Below, one piece after another: positions 54,045-61,982 of a stretch of 64,000 nt of DNA. The notes beneath the pieces were generated by a model. The model did not search any database and was not told the DNA's origin. It was given only the letters and a program-made list of their open reading frames with translations. Position 1 is the first letter of the stretch. Every line of letters starts with the position of its first letter. The translations under genes and the position numbers were made by a program. Location of the stretch: NCBI GenBank assembly GCA_040221095.1, contig JAVJVP010000018.1, positions 372,001 to 436,000 of the forward strand, written 5' to 3'. The stretch comes from UBA1479 sp040221095. GTDB lineage: Bacteria; Pseudomonadota; Alphaproteobacteria; Rhodospirillales; Casp-alpha2.

Positions 54045-54668
54045 ATGAAGCTCTATTACCGCCCCGGCGCCTGTTCCATGGCCGTCCATGTCCTGCTCGA
54101 GGACCTGGGCCTCGACTACGAAGCGATTGCCGTGTCCGACGAGGTGCTGGCGTCCGAGGACTACAAGAAGACCAATCCGCGCAACCAGGTGCCGTCGCTC
54201 GCCACCGACGACGGCCTGCTGACGGAAAGCGTCGCCATCATGCTGTATTTGTCCGACAAGTTTGGCGGCAACCTGACTCCGCCGCGCGGCACGTGGGAGC
54301 ACGGCCAGATGATGATGATGCTGATGTTCATGGCGTCGCAGGAACACCCAGCCTTCGCCATCAACATGCGCCCTTTTCGCTGGACCGACGACGAAAGCGC
54401 CCATGCCGGTATCAAGGCCAAGGCGGAACAGAACTGGATCGCCTGCCTGACCCGCACCAACGGCTGGGCCGAAGGCCGCGAATGGCTGGTCGGTGACAAG
54501 ATGACCCTGGCCGATTCCCTGGCCTGGGTGCACGCCCGCTGGGGCCTGCGCTGCACGCCCAAGACGCCGGACGGCTTCCCGGCCCTCTGGGCGCTGGCCA
54601 ACCGGGTCGATGCCCATCCCGCCGCCCAGCGGGTGATGGAACAGGAAGGCATCAAGCCGCTGCTGTAG
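54045..54668 (+). CDS. Glutathione S-transferase family protein
   Basis: A 207-residue enzyme. The N-terminal thioredoxin fold is MKLYYRPGACSMAVHVLLEDLGLDYEAIAV with the active-site Cys or Ser near residue 10-11 (beta-class like), then NPRNQVPSLATDDGLLTESVAIMLYLSDKF with the cis-Pro and the Glu-Ser glutathione contact. The helical C-domain includes NGWAEGREWLVGDKMTLADSLAWVHARW, typical of bacterial beta GSTs. GGAAA precedes the ATG. The substrate is unknown. Confidence 0.9.
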   Translation: MKLYYRPGACSMAVHVLLEDLGLDYEAIAVSDEVLASEDYKKTNPRNQVPSLATDDGLLTESVAIMLYLSDKFGGNLTPPRGTWEHGQMMMMLMFMASQEHPAFAINMRPFRWTDDESAHAGIKAKAEQNWIACLTRTNGWAEGREWLVGDKMTLADSLAWVHARWGLRCTPKTPDGFPALWALANRVDAHPAAQRVMEQEGIKPLL

Positions 54669-54692
54669 GCGCCGGGTGAGGAGAGAGAAACC

Positions 54693-55679
54693 ATGAAAGT
54701 CGTCATCACCGGGGGCTGCGGCTTCCTCGGCCAGATGATCGCCAAGGCGATCCTCAAGCGGGGGGAATTGCGCGGCCCCGACGGCAAACTGGCCGAGGTC
54801 GACGAAATCCAGCTGTTCGACCAGCTCGCACCCGTCACGCCCTTTGCCTGGGCCGACAAGCGGGTGACCACGGCGGCGGGCGACATTTCCGACAAGGCCA
54901 CGGTTTCGGCCCTGGTCGACCGCGACGACGTTTCCGTGTTCCACCTCGCCTCCGTCGTCTCGGCGGGCGGCGAGAAGGATTTCGACATGGCCATGAGGGT
55001 CAACCTCATGGGCGGTTTGAACATCCTGGACGCGGCCCGGGCGCGGGGATCGGCGCCGCGCCTGGTGTTCTCGTCGTCGCTCGCCGTGTTCGGCGGCCCG
55101 GACCTGCCGAAAGAGGTCGACGACTGGACCCGCCACACGCCGGAAACCACCTACGGCATGACCAAGGCGTTCGGCGAACTGGCGATCAACGACTATACCC
55201 GCAAGGGCTTCATCGACGGCCGGACGGTGCGCCTGCCGACCATCGTGATCCGCCCGGGCGTGCCGAACGCGGCGGCCTCGGGCTGGGCCTCCGGCATCTT
55301 CCGCGAACCCCTGCAGGGCAAGGAGCACGTCCTGCCCGTGCACGACGGCTTCTACATGATGCTGCTGGGCTACCGCAGCGCGGTCGAGGGCTTCCTCGCC
55401 GTGCACGAGGCCGAGGGCGCCGCCATCGGCCCCGACCGCACCGTCTGCCTGCCCAACAAGGCCTATGCGGTGGCGCAGATGGTCGAGGCCCTGGAGCGCG
55501 TGGCGGCGGAAGAACGCCTCAAGCTCGGCCCCATCACCCGTGAGCGCGACCCGGCCGTCGAAGCCATCTGCGGCTCCTGGCCCTTGAAGATGGACAGCAC
55601 CAAGGCCAAGGCTCTCGGCTGTCCCGAGGATGCGGACCTGGACAGCGTGATCCGGGGGTTCATCGAGGATTTTCTCTAG
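54693..55679 (+). CDS. NAD-dependent epimerase/dehydratase, DenD-like
   Basis: A 328-residue extended SDR. It has MKVVITGGCGFLGQMIAKAIL as the NAD site, VFHLASVVSAGGEKDFDMAMRVNLMGGLNILDA, FSSSLAVFGG, and the catalytic pair in TTYGMTKAFGELAINDY. The pattern resembles D-erythronate dehydrogenase, which starts 4-hydroxythreonine or erythronate catabolism, but no other erythronate gene is seen here, so the specific role is tentative. It is followed by the second copy of a post-stop palindrome. Confidence 0.83.
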   Translation: MKVVITGGCGFLGQMIAKAILKRGELRGPDGKLAEVDEIQLFDQLAPVTPFAWADKRVTTAAGDISDKATVSALVDRDDVSVFHLASVVSAGGEKDFDMAMRVNLMGGLNILDAARARGSAPRLVFSSSLAVFGGPDLPKEVDDWTRHTPETTYGMTKAFGELAINDYTRKGFIDGRTVRLPTIVIRPGVPNAAASGWASGIFREPLQGKEHVLPVHDGFYMMLLGYRSAVEGFLAVHEAEGAAIGPDRTVCLPNKAYAVAQMVEALERVAAEERLKLGPITRERDPAVEAICGSWPLKMDSTKAKALGCPEDADLDSVIRGFIEDFL

Positions 55680-55680
55680 C

Positions 55681-55727
55681 CGTAAATCCCGAGCGGGCCG
55701 AACCAAGGCCCGCGACGACGATTTGCG
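55681..55727. repeat. Palindromic repeat after the DenD-like gene, copy 2 of 2
   Basis: Begins one base after the stop codon. Outer arms CGTAAATC (55681-55688) and GATTTGCG (55720-55727) pair with one G-T, and inner arms CGGGCC and GGCCCG match copy 1. It agrees with 51658-51704 except in the loop and a few bases. It leads into the larger nested palindrome that follows. Confidence 0.7.
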
Positions 55728-55742
55728 TAAATAAGGTAAGAA

Positions 55743-55905
55743 AACCACAGAGACGGTGAGGCGGTGAGAAGGGGGCAATCCCTTCTCCGTCATGGCCGGG
55801 CTTGACCCGGCCATCCATGCCCTTCTTGGGGGCGTTCGTGGATGCCCGGATCAAGTCCGGGCATGACAATATCTTCCTTCTCACGGCCTCACCGCCTCAG
55901 TGGTT
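55743..55905. repeat. Nested palindromic repeat element
   Basis: Outer inverted arms of 30 bases (55743-55772 and 55876-55905) match at 27 positions. Inside lie two stem-loops, 55792-55814 (ATGGCCGGG-N5-CCCGGCCAT) and 55842-55864 (ATGCCCGGA-N5-TCCGGGCAT), which are themselves inverted copies of one another. The inner units look like the abundant alphaproteobacterial palindrome of the ATGCCCGG type. There is no ORF, so it is non-autonomous. Confidence 0.75.
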
Positions 55906-55913
55906 CAAAAGAA

Positions 55914-55941
55914 AAAGGCCCCGGATTTCTCCGGGGCCTTT
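55914..55941 (-). terminator. Terminator of petABC (bidirectional)
   Basis: Perfect 12-base stem AAAGGCCCCGGA/TCCGGGGCCTTT with a 4-base loop. It ends 26 bases past the petC stop (on the minus strand), with a T run on that strand, and also has T on the plus strand. Confidence 0.88.
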
Positions 55942-55967
55942 CTTATTCGGTACAGAGCCGGTCGGGC

Positions 55968-56810
55968 TTAGTGGATGTCCGACCAGATCTTGCGCTTGAG
56001 GGCGAACAGCATGCCCGTGAGCACCAAGAGGAACAGCATCACCTTGACGCCGAGGCGCTTGCGCTCCTCGAGCTCCGGTTCCGCCGCCCAGGACAGGAAG
56101 GTGGTCACGTCATGGGCCATCTGGGCCACCGTGGCCTTGGTGCCGTCGGAGAATTCGACGCCGTCCTCGGTCAGCGGGTTGGCCATGGCGATCACGCCGC
56201 CCGGGAAGTACTTGTTGTAGCTTCCGCCGGCCGGCACTTCGACGCCGGCAGGGGGCTCGCCGTAGCCGGTCAGCAGCGCATAGACGTAGTCGGCGCCGAG
56301 GGTGAAGCCATCCGGGTGCTTCATGGACACCTTGATGATCGAATCGCCGCCCTGGGCACGGGCCTTGGTGATCAGCGACAGATCCGGCGGCGCCTTGCCG
56401 TTATTGGCGGCGGCGGCGGCCTTGTCGTTGGCGAACGGCGACGGCAGCGGGTCCGACGGCGTGCGCTTGCGGGTGAACATGTCCCCGTCGTCGTTGGGGC
56501 CGTCCTGGATCTCGTACTCGGCGGCAAGGGCCTTGGTCTGCGCTTCCGAATACCCGATCGCTTCCAGATTGCGGAACTTGATCAGGTTCATGGAATGGCA
56601 GGCCGCGCAGACGTCCTTGTACACCTTGTAGCCGCGCTGGGCCGAGGCCCGGTCGTAGGTTCCGAACAGGCCCTTGAAGGACCAGTCCTGAACCGCCGGC
56701 TTGGCGGCGGCGCCCGCCGCCTGGGCGGGAGCGGAGGTCAGGGACAGCGCCGCGACGGCGCCGGCGGTGAGAACAGCCGCGAAGGCGGTCTTGATGGTTG
56801 GTTTCATCAT
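55968..56810 (-). CDS. petC: Cytochrome c1 of the bc1 complex
   Basis: Carries electrons from the Rieske protein to cytochrome c. The 280-residue protein has a signal peptide (to about Ala31), the heme site CAACH at 68-72 and an axial Met in the IAMANPL region. MAHDVTTFLSWAAEPE precedes the C-terminal membrane helix (KVMLFLLVLTGMLFALKRK). The first two codons are both ATG. The upstream frame (to 57221) is the shadow of petB. AAGGAAA lies before the start. It is the last gene of the operon. Confidence 0.97.
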   Translation of the reverse strand: MMKPTIKTAFAAVLTAGAVAALSLTSAPAQAAGAAAKPAVQDWSFKGLFGTYDRASAQRGYKVYKDVCAACHSMNLIKFRNLEAIGYSEAQTKALAAEYEIQDGPNDDGDMFTRKRTPSDPLPSPFANDKAAAAANNGKAPPDLSLITKARAQGGDSIIKVSMKHPDGFTLGADYVYALLTGYGEPPAGVEVPAGGSYNKYFPGGVIAMANPLTEDGVEFSDGTKATVAQMAHDVTTFLSWAAEPELEERKRLGVKVMLFLLVLTGMLFALKRKIWSDIH

Positions 56811-56815
56811 TTTCC

Positions 56816-58093
56816 TTACTCCGCGGGCTGGGTGACCGAGGCGGAAATGCTTTCCGGCAGGGCCTTGGGCCGTTCGATGACGCCCAGGATGGGCAGGATC
56901 ACCAGAAGGTGCGCGAAGTAGTAGATCGTCGAGATCTGGCCGAGCAGAACCCAGATGCCTTCCGGCGGATGGGCGCCGACCATGCCGAGCACGACCCAGT
57001 CGAGCACGAAGATCCAGAAGAACCACTTGTAGATCGGCCGGAACCGGGCCGAACGCACCTTGGAGGTATCCAGCCAGGGCACCAGGGCCAGCAGGATGAT
57101 CGAGCCGAACATGGCGATGACGCCCGCCAACTTCGCCGTCATCAGCCAGGAAATCGGCCAATACAGGATGAAGTCGTTGGTGAAGGCGCGGAGGATCGCG
57201 TAGGACGGCAGGAAGTACCATTCGGGCACGATATGCGGCGGGGTCGCCAGCGCGTCGGCCGGGATGTAGTTGTCCGCTTCGCCGAAATAGTTGGGCGCGA
57301 AGAACACGAAGAAGCAGAAGATCAGCAGGAACACGCCCATCCCGAACAGGTCTTTGATGGTGAAGTAGGGATGGAAGGGAATGGTGTCCTGCGGGCCCTT
57401 CACGTCGACGCCGGCCGGGTTGTTGGACCCGAACTGGTGCAGCGCCCAGATATGCACGACCACCAGGCCCAGGATCACGAAGGGCAGCAGGTAGTGCAGG
57501 GAGAAGAAGCGGTTGAGGGTCGGGTTATCGACCACGAAGCCGCCCCACAGCAGGGTCACGATGCTGTCGCCGACCACCGGAATGGCCGAGAACAGGTTGG
57601 TGATGACCGTGGCCCCCCAATAGGACATCTGCCCCCAGGGCAGCACGTAGCCCATGAACGCCGTCGCCATCATGGCGAGCAGGATCAGCACGCCGATGAT
57701 CCACAGCAGCTCGCGCGGGTACTTGTAGGACCCGAAATAGAGGCCGCGGAAGATGTGGATGTAGACGGCGATGAAGAAGAAGCTGGCGCCGTTCATGTGC
57801 AGATAGCGGATCAGCCAGCCGCCGTTGACGTCGCGCATGATGCGCTCGACCGACGAAAAGGCCAGCGTGGTGTGCGGCGTGTAATGCATGGCCAGCACGA
57901 TGCCCGACACGATCATGATGATCAGGGCCAGGCCGGCCAGGGAGCCGAAGTTCCACCAATAACTGAGGTTCTTCGGCGCCGGATAGCCGGAGCCGACGGA
58001 ATGGTCGATGAAGCTGAAGATCGGCATGCGATGCTCGATCCACTTCACGACGCCGTTCTGCATGAATTTGCTTGTCGTATTTTGTTCGCTCAT
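56816..58093 (-). CDS. petB: Cytochrome b of the bc1 complex
   Basis: Holds hemes bL and bH and the two quinone sites in the inner membrane. The 425-residue protein has about eight membrane helices. The heme ligand segments include AMHYTPH, RYLHMNGASFFF and LLPFVILGLVVVHIWALHQFG. The Qo motif PEWY is present (VPEWYFLPSYAILRAF). WGGFVVDNPTLNRFFSLHYLLP is typical. It lies between petA (11 bases) and petC (5 bases). Confidence 0.97.
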   Translation of the reverse strand: MSEQNTTSKFMQNGVVKWIEHRMPIFSFIDHSVGSGYPAPKNLSYWWNFGSLAGLALIIMIVSGIVLAMHYTPHTTLAFSSVERIMRDVNGGWLIRYLHMNGASFFFIAVYIHIFRGLYFGSYKYPRELLWIIGVLILLAMMATAFMGYVLPWGQMSYWGATVITNLFSAIPVVGDSIVTLLWGGFVVDNPTLNRFFSLHYLLPFVILGLVVVHIWALHQFGSNNPAGVDVKGPQDTIPFHPYFTIKDLFGMGVFLLIFCFFVFFAPNYFGEADNYIPADALATPPHIVPEWYFLPSYAILRAFTNDFILYWPISWLMTAKLAGVIAMFGSIILLALVPWLDTSKVRSARFRPIYKWFFWIFVLDWVVLGMVGAHPPEGIWVLLGQISTIYYFAHLLVILPILGVIERPKALPESISASVTQPAE

Positions 58094-58104
58094 GACGTCC
58101 CCCG

Positions 58105-58659
58105 TTATCCGATCACGACCTGGGTGTCCGTCTTGAACGCGTAGTTCGGGACAGGCAGGTTCAGCGGCGCCGGGCCCTTGCGGATCCGGCCCGAGGTGTC
58201 GTAATGCGAGCCGTGGCAGGGGCAGAACCAGCCGCCGAATTCACCCTTCGGCTCGCCTTCCTTCTGACCCAGCGGAATGCAGCCCAGGTGGGTGCACACG
58301 CCGACCATGATCAGCCAGTCGTCCTTTTGGACGCGGTCGGCGTCCTTGGCCGGGTCCGGCAGGGCCGCGGTGTCGTCTTTTTTCGCCTGTTCGATCTCGG
58401 CCGCCGTGCGGTTGCGGATGAACACCGGCTTGCCCTGCCAGACGACCGTGATGCTCTGGCCGTCCTTGATGGGCTCCAGATTCACTTCCGTGGTCGCCAG
58501 GGCCAGGGTATCGGCCGCCGGGTTAAGGCTGTTAACAAAAGGCCAGAGGGTCAACGCGGTACCGACCGCGCCGACGGTAGCCGTGGAAACCAGTAGGAAA
58601 TCGCGGCGTGTCTGCTCGTCGATTTCGGCGGTTGGCGGGGTGCTCGCCGTGTCGCTCAT
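58105..58659 (-). CDS. petA: Rieske iron-sulfur protein of the bc1 complex
   Basis: A 184-residue subunit with a Tat-type N-terminus (RRDFLLVSTATVGAVG) that stays as a membrane anchor. The 2Fe-2S ligands are Cys122 and His124 in CTHLGC and Cys146 and His149 in CPCHGS; Cys127 and Cys148 form the disulfide. The ATG at 58659 follows AAGGGGAAG; an in-frame GTG two codons upstream is less likely. It is the first gene of petABC, with an FNR-type box upstream. Confidence 0.97.
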   Translation of the reverse strand: MSDTASTPPTAEIDEQTRRDFLLVSTATVGAVGTALTLWPFVNSLNPAADTLALATTEVNLEPIKDGQSITVVWQGKPVFIRNRTAAEIEQAKKDDTAALPDPAKDADRVQKDDWLIMVGVCTHLGCIPLGQKEGEPKGEFGGWFCPCHGSHYDTSGRIRKGPAPLNLPVPNYAFKTDTQVVIG

Positions 58660-58708
58660 AAGCACTTCCCCTTAAAAGGTGTTTTGATCTTGTGTTCGCC
58701 GCCCCGGC

Positions 58709-58722
58709 TTGATGGATATCAA
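58709..58722. promoter_or_regulatory. FNR/FixK-type binding site upstream of petABC
   Basis: TTGATGGATATCAA is a perfect match to the TTGAT-N4-ATCAA consensus of the FNR/FixK/FnrL family. It is centred 57 bases before the petA ATG and 220 bases before trmL. It suggests oxygen-responsive control of the bc1 operon. Confidence 0.68.
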
Positions 58723-58813
58723 ACCCGGACGGCCCCCGAACTCACCGCCAAATCTACGGGACCGGCGGAAAAGAGGCAACGGCGGGTTATACATTACCCA
58801 ACCGTCATAGAAT

Positions 58814-58836
58814 GTGCGGACGCAGGACGTCCGCAC
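58814..58836. repeat. Perfect inverted repeat between petA and trmL
   Basis: Arms GTGCGGACG (58814-58822) and CGTCCGCAC (58828-58836) with a 5-base loop. It lies about 100 bases ahead of trmL in the divergent intergenic region. It may be an operator or a stem in a transcript; no T run follows. Confidence 0.5.
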
Positions 58837-58935
58837 GAACCGGCGAGACCTTATGTCCTGAGGGGCTTTCAGGCAAGCGCTAACTGTTGAGAATAGCTTG
58901 CAAACCGGGCCTTTCGGGGCCTTCATGGGGCCGTC

Positions 58936-59415
58936 ATGCCCGCACCGGTCGAAATCGCCCTTTATGAACCCGATATCCCGCAGAACACGGGCGCCGTGAT
59001 GCGCACGGCGGCCTGTCTGGGGGTGGCCCTGCACATCATCGAACCCTGCGGCTTCGTGCTGTCGGACGCCCGCATGAAGCGGTCGGGGATGGATTATCTG
59101 GACCGCCTGGACATGCGCCGCCATGTCTCCTGGGCCGGGTTCCGGGAGGCCTTGGCGGACCGGCGGCTGGTGCTGCTGACGACCGCGGCCGAGGCGCGCC
59201 TGCCGGATTTCCGCTTCCGGGCCGGGGATATCCTGTTGTTCGGGCGGGAAAGTGCCGGCGTGCCGGACGATGTTCATGCCGCCGCCCATGCGCGGGTGCG
59301 GATTCCCCTGGCCCCCGGCACACGGTCCTTGAACCTCGCGGCCAGTGCGGCCATGGTTCTGGCGACGGCGCTGGGCCAACTCGGCGCCTATCCCGGAGAC
59401 CCAGACACCCCATGA
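58936..59415 (+). CDS. trmL: tRNA (cytidine(34)-2'-O)-methyltransferase
   Basis: SPOUT enzyme that methylates the wobble base of some leucine tRNAs. The 159-residue protein has IALYEPDIPQNTGAVMRTAACLGVALHIIEPCGFVLSDARMKRSGMDYLD, LLFGRESAGVP, and the knot RIPLAPGTRSLNLAASAAMVL. The length matches TrmL. Its TGA overlaps the hemF ATG (ATGA), a pairing also known in other alphaproteobacteria. Confidence 0.94.
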   Translation: MPAPVEIALYEPDIPQNTGAVMRTAACLGVALHIIEPCGFVLSDARMKRSGMDYLDRLDMRRHVSWAGFREALADRRLVLLTTAAEARLPDFRFRAGDILLFGRESAGVPDDVHAAAHARVRIPLAPGTRSLNLAASAAMVLATALGQLGAYPGDPDTP

Positions 59416-60308
59416 CCGACGCGACCCCAGCCGCCGATTATTCCAACGCCCACAAATCCCGCGCCAAGGCCTGGTTCGAGCGCCTGCGCGACGATTTCTG
59501 CAAGGCGTTGGAGGGCATCGAGGATGCGGTCACAGGCCCCAACGGCACCAGTGCGCGTCCCCCCGGCCGGTTCGAGCGCAAATCCTGGGAACGGCCCGGC
59601 GACGTCGCCGGCAGCATGGGTGGTGGCGGCGTCATGGCCGTGATGCGGGGCGGGCGGGTGTTCGAGAAGGCGGGCGTCAACGTGTCCACCGTCATGGGCA
59701 CCTTTTCCGAGGAATTCCGCGGGCGAATCCCGGGGGCGGCCGAGGACCCCCGATTCTGGGCGTCGGGCATTTCGACCGTCATCCATCCCAATTCCCCGCT
59801 GGTGCCGGCGGCGCATATGAACACGCGTATGATCGTGACGACCCAGGGCTGGTTCGGCGGCGGCGGCGATCTGACGCCCGTGTTCCCCAACGACGCCGAC
59901 ACGGACCAGTTCCACGGCGCCTTCAAGACGGCCTGCGACGGCCATGATCCGGCCTACTATCCCAAGTTCAAGGAATGGTGCGACCGCTACTTCTTCCTGC
60001 CGCACCGGGGCGAGGCGCGGGGTGTCGGCGGAATTTTCTACGATCAGCACAACACGGGTGACTGGGACGCCGATTTCGCCTTCACCCAGGACGTCGGCCG
60101 CGCCTTCACCACCGTCTATCCCGAGATCGTGCGCAAGCACATGAACAAGACCTGGACCACGGACGACCGCAACGCCCAGCGCGTGAAGCGCGGACGTTAT
60201 GTGGAGTTCAACCTGCTGTACGACCGGGGCACCATCTTCGGCCTGCAGACGGGCGGCAACACGGAAGCCATCCTGATGTCCCTGCCGCCGGACGTCGCCT
60301 GGCCGTAA
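59412..60308 (+). CDS. hemF: Oxygen-dependent coproporphyrinogen III oxidase
   Basis: Decarboxylates coproporphyrinogen III in aerobic heme synthesis. The 298-residue protein has the family signatures SWERPGDVAGSMGGGGVMAVMRGGRVFEKAGVNVSTVMG, HPNSPLVPAAHMNTRMIVT, WFGGGGDLTPVFP, and RGRYVEFNLLYDRGTIFGLQTGGNTEAILMSLPP. A terminator follows. Supply of heme next to petABC is a sensible context. Confidence 0.96.
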   Translation: MTDATPAADYSNAHKSRAKAWFERLRDDFCKALEGIEDAVTGPNGTSARPPGRFERKSWERPGDVAGSMGGGGVMAVMRGGRVFEKAGVNVSTVMGTFSEEFRGRIPGAAEDPRFWASGISTVIHPNSPLVPAAHMNTRMIVTTQGWFGGGGDLTPVFPNDADTDQFHGAFKTACDGHDPAYYPKFKEWCDRYFFLPHRGEARGVGGIFYDQHNTGDWDADFAFTQDVGRAFTTVYPEIVRKHMNKTWTTDDRNAQRVKRGRYVEFNLLYDRGTIFGLQTGGNTEAILMSLPPDVAWP

Positions 60309-60355
60309 ATTACCGCTGAGCTACAGTTGCGCCACCTTGGGATGGCGCGGTTGGC

Positions 60356-60382
60356 AAGGTGGCACCGCCACTTTGTTTTTTT
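60356..60382 (+). terminator. Terminator after hemF
   Basis: Stem AAGGTGGC/GCCACTTT (one G-T pair) with an ACC loop, followed by a T-rich run to 60382. It ends 20 bases before the ATG of the next gene and so may separate it from hemF. Confidence 0.72.
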
Positions 60383-60402
60383 GGCTTGGAGGCGAAGGAA
60401 CA

Positions 60403-61341
60403 ATGAACCAATACAAATTCATTCGGCGGTTCAAAACGCTGGCTGAACTCTATGAGCCTTTTAAGTTTCGGAATTTCACTTTTCGATCCTGGAATTATGA
60501 CGCCTTATCAGGAACATGCGGAGATGCTTGGCTTGTTGAGAGCGTCTATGAAGCGGACAGGGTTGAAGAGGCAAATGTAGCATTCAGCGACGAATTGGCC
60601 GACGCAATCAATCGAATTGCATTTGTCAGCCAGTGTTTCACTTGGTCTGAATTTGAACCTTTCCTAATTTTCAAGCTGAATAAAAATGAACAGCGCAAAA
60701 TTTTCTTTAGATACGCGGAGGATCATGGATCCGTTGGGCTGTCTTTTTTGGGAGAGGAGATCTCAGCCTTGCAGGCTCTTGAGGCCTATCAGGAGAAGGG
60801 CGATGTATTCCGCTACTTAAAAGAAGCAGGAAACGCGCCGACGTTTTATACGCGTATGGCTATGTTGATGAGTGCTCTAGAAGCCATGGCGGGACAAGAC
60901 ATTAATTCTAAAGGGTGGAAGGTTACTAAAAAGAATTATATCCGAGACAAAATATTGAAAAACGATAAATTATTCAACCATTTGTACGAACCAAAAACTG
61001 GATTTAGAAACAATCTTGTCCACGGTGGCACAGTCGATTGGAGTGGCAAGGGGCCTGTTGATTTCGACTACATTCGCGAGGTGTACTCAGCGATTGTCCG
61101 ATACTTCAGAGAAAACCACGGGGTCAAAATTGAAGGTGGCGTTGTTGATCCACTCCGGAATCCTCTGGGCAATTACCGAGTTTGGAAAGGTTGGTTGAAG
61201 CCTCGCAGCCCGGAAATAGAAATTGATCTTGTTCGTATGAATGCGGCTTTTCACTATTCCGTCACGGGGGAGGGTGAAAAACCTGAAATCGATTTTGATC
61301 AGGCTTTTCAAAACATCGGGGAACGGCCAGAAGGTTACTAG
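60403..61341 (+). CDS. HEPN-like domain protein of atypical composition
   Basis: A 312-residue protein. The C-terminal half contains a helical region with FRNNLVHGG, where Arg202-x4-His207 fits the Rx4-6H motif of HEPN ribonucleases (Apea-type). The N-terminal half is not recognised. By eye the gene is only about 40-45% GC, far below its neighbours, and uses codons such as TTA, ATA and AGA. It sits alone between hemF and a DUF486 gene, with GGAGGCGAAGGAA before the ATG. It was probably acquired by transfer. An RNase or defence role is possible but not shown. Confidence 0.72.
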   Translation: MNQYKFIRRFKTLAELYEPFKFRNFTFRSWNYDALSGTCGDAWLVESVYEADRVEEANVAFSDELADAINRIAFVSQCFTWSEFEPFLIFKLNKNEQRKIFFRYAEDHGSVGLSFLGEEISALQALEAYQEKGDVFRYLKEAGNAPTFYTRMAMLMSALEAMAGQDINSKGWKVTKKNYIRDKILKNDKLFNHLYEPKTGFRNNLVHGGTVDWSGKGPVDFDYIREVYSAIVRYFRENHGVKIEGGVVDPLRNPLGNYRVWKGWLKPRSPEIEIDLVRMNAAFHYSVTGEGEKPEIDFDQAFQNIGERPEGY

Positions 61342-61349
61342 TAAATTGG

Positions 61350-61386
61350 GCGGCGCAAAGCCGACCCCGCCAACCCTTTGCGCCGC
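61350..61386. terminator. Stem-loop after the HEPN-like gene
   Basis: Perfect 11-base arms GCGGCGCAAAG (61350-61360) and CTTTGCGCCGC (61376-61386) around a 15-base loop. It lies just after the stop codon. No T run follows, so termination is likely but not certain. Confidence 0.5.
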
Positions 61387-61421
61387 TTAGCTGAACAAAC
61401 CGTCTCTTCCCGGAGGCCCTC

Positions 61422-61778
61422 ATGCCGACCTTCTCCCTCGCCGCGCTCACGCCGGTTCTGCTGCTCTGCGTGTCCAACATCTTCATGACCGTCGCCTGGT
61501 ACGGGCATCTGAAATTCAAGTCGGAGGCCCTGTGGCTGGTGATCCTGATCAGCTGGGGCATCGCCTTCGTCGAATACTGCTTCGCTGTGCCGGCCAACCG
61601 CTACGGCCACGGCGGGCTGTATACGGCGGCGGAATTGAAGACCATCCAGGAGGTCATCAGCCTGACCGTGTTCGCGGGATTTTCCGTGCTTTATCTGGGG
61701 GAAAGCTTTTCCTGGATGCACGCGGCGGGGTTCGCCTGCATCGCCTTCGGCGCGTTCCTGGTGTTTCAGGCGAACTAG
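61422..61778 (+). CDS. DUF486 (DMT family) small membrane protein
   Basis: A 118-residue protein with four hydrophobic helices: LAALTPVLLLCVSNIFMTVAWYGHL, LWLVILISWGIAFVEYCFAVPANRYG, VISLTVFAGFSVLYLGESF and AAGFACIAFGAFLVFQAN. This is the DUF486 family, related to drug/metabolite transporters. The central AVPANRYG is invariant in the family. CGGAGG precedes the ATG. Substrate unknown. GC content is again like the rest of the genome. Confidence 0.9.
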   Translation: MPTFSLAALTPVLLLCVSNIFMTVAWYGHLKFKSEALWLVILISWGIAFVEYCFAVPANRYGHGGLYTAAELKTIQEVISLTVFAGFSVLYLGESFSWMHAAGFACIAFGAFLVFQAN

Positions 61779-61797
61779 CGCCTTCCGAAACCAATGA

Positions 61798-61829
61798 CGG
61801 CGGGAACCCACATTCTGGGATTCCCGCCG
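61798..61829. terminator. Long stem-loop after the DUF486 gene
   Basis: Arms CGGCGGGAA (61798-61806) and TTCCCGCCG (61821-61829) with an inner CCCA/TGGG pair. It lies 20 bases past the DUF486 stop and 150 bases past the flgG stop on the other strand. A second short hairpin, CGAAACG-AAG-CGTTTCG, follows at 61844-61860. There is no strong T run. Confidence 0.5.
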
Positions 61830-61982
61830 CCGTTTGGATCGTTCGAAACGAAGCGTTTCGTATGTCGGTTTTTTAGGGCCGCCCGAACGGCCTTGTTCTG
61901 GTTCCGCGATCTCTGTGCCGCGGTGATAGTCCGGCGAGTATGCCGGGGGATGGTTACCCGATGATTAACGCCCTGGCCGGGA

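Noticed and set aside
53514..55814. 766-codon open frame on the minus strand
   Set aside because: It runs antisense to four well-supported genes (53487-55679) and has no family motif. Long spurious frames are expected at this GC content.
60310..60323. tRNA-like D-arm sequence TAGCTCAGCGGTAA on the minus strand
   Set aside because: Only the D arm is present; no anticodon arm, T arm or CCA-ready acceptor is seen. It is not a tRNA gene. It might be a chance match or an integration scar, which is noted with the HEPN-like gene.
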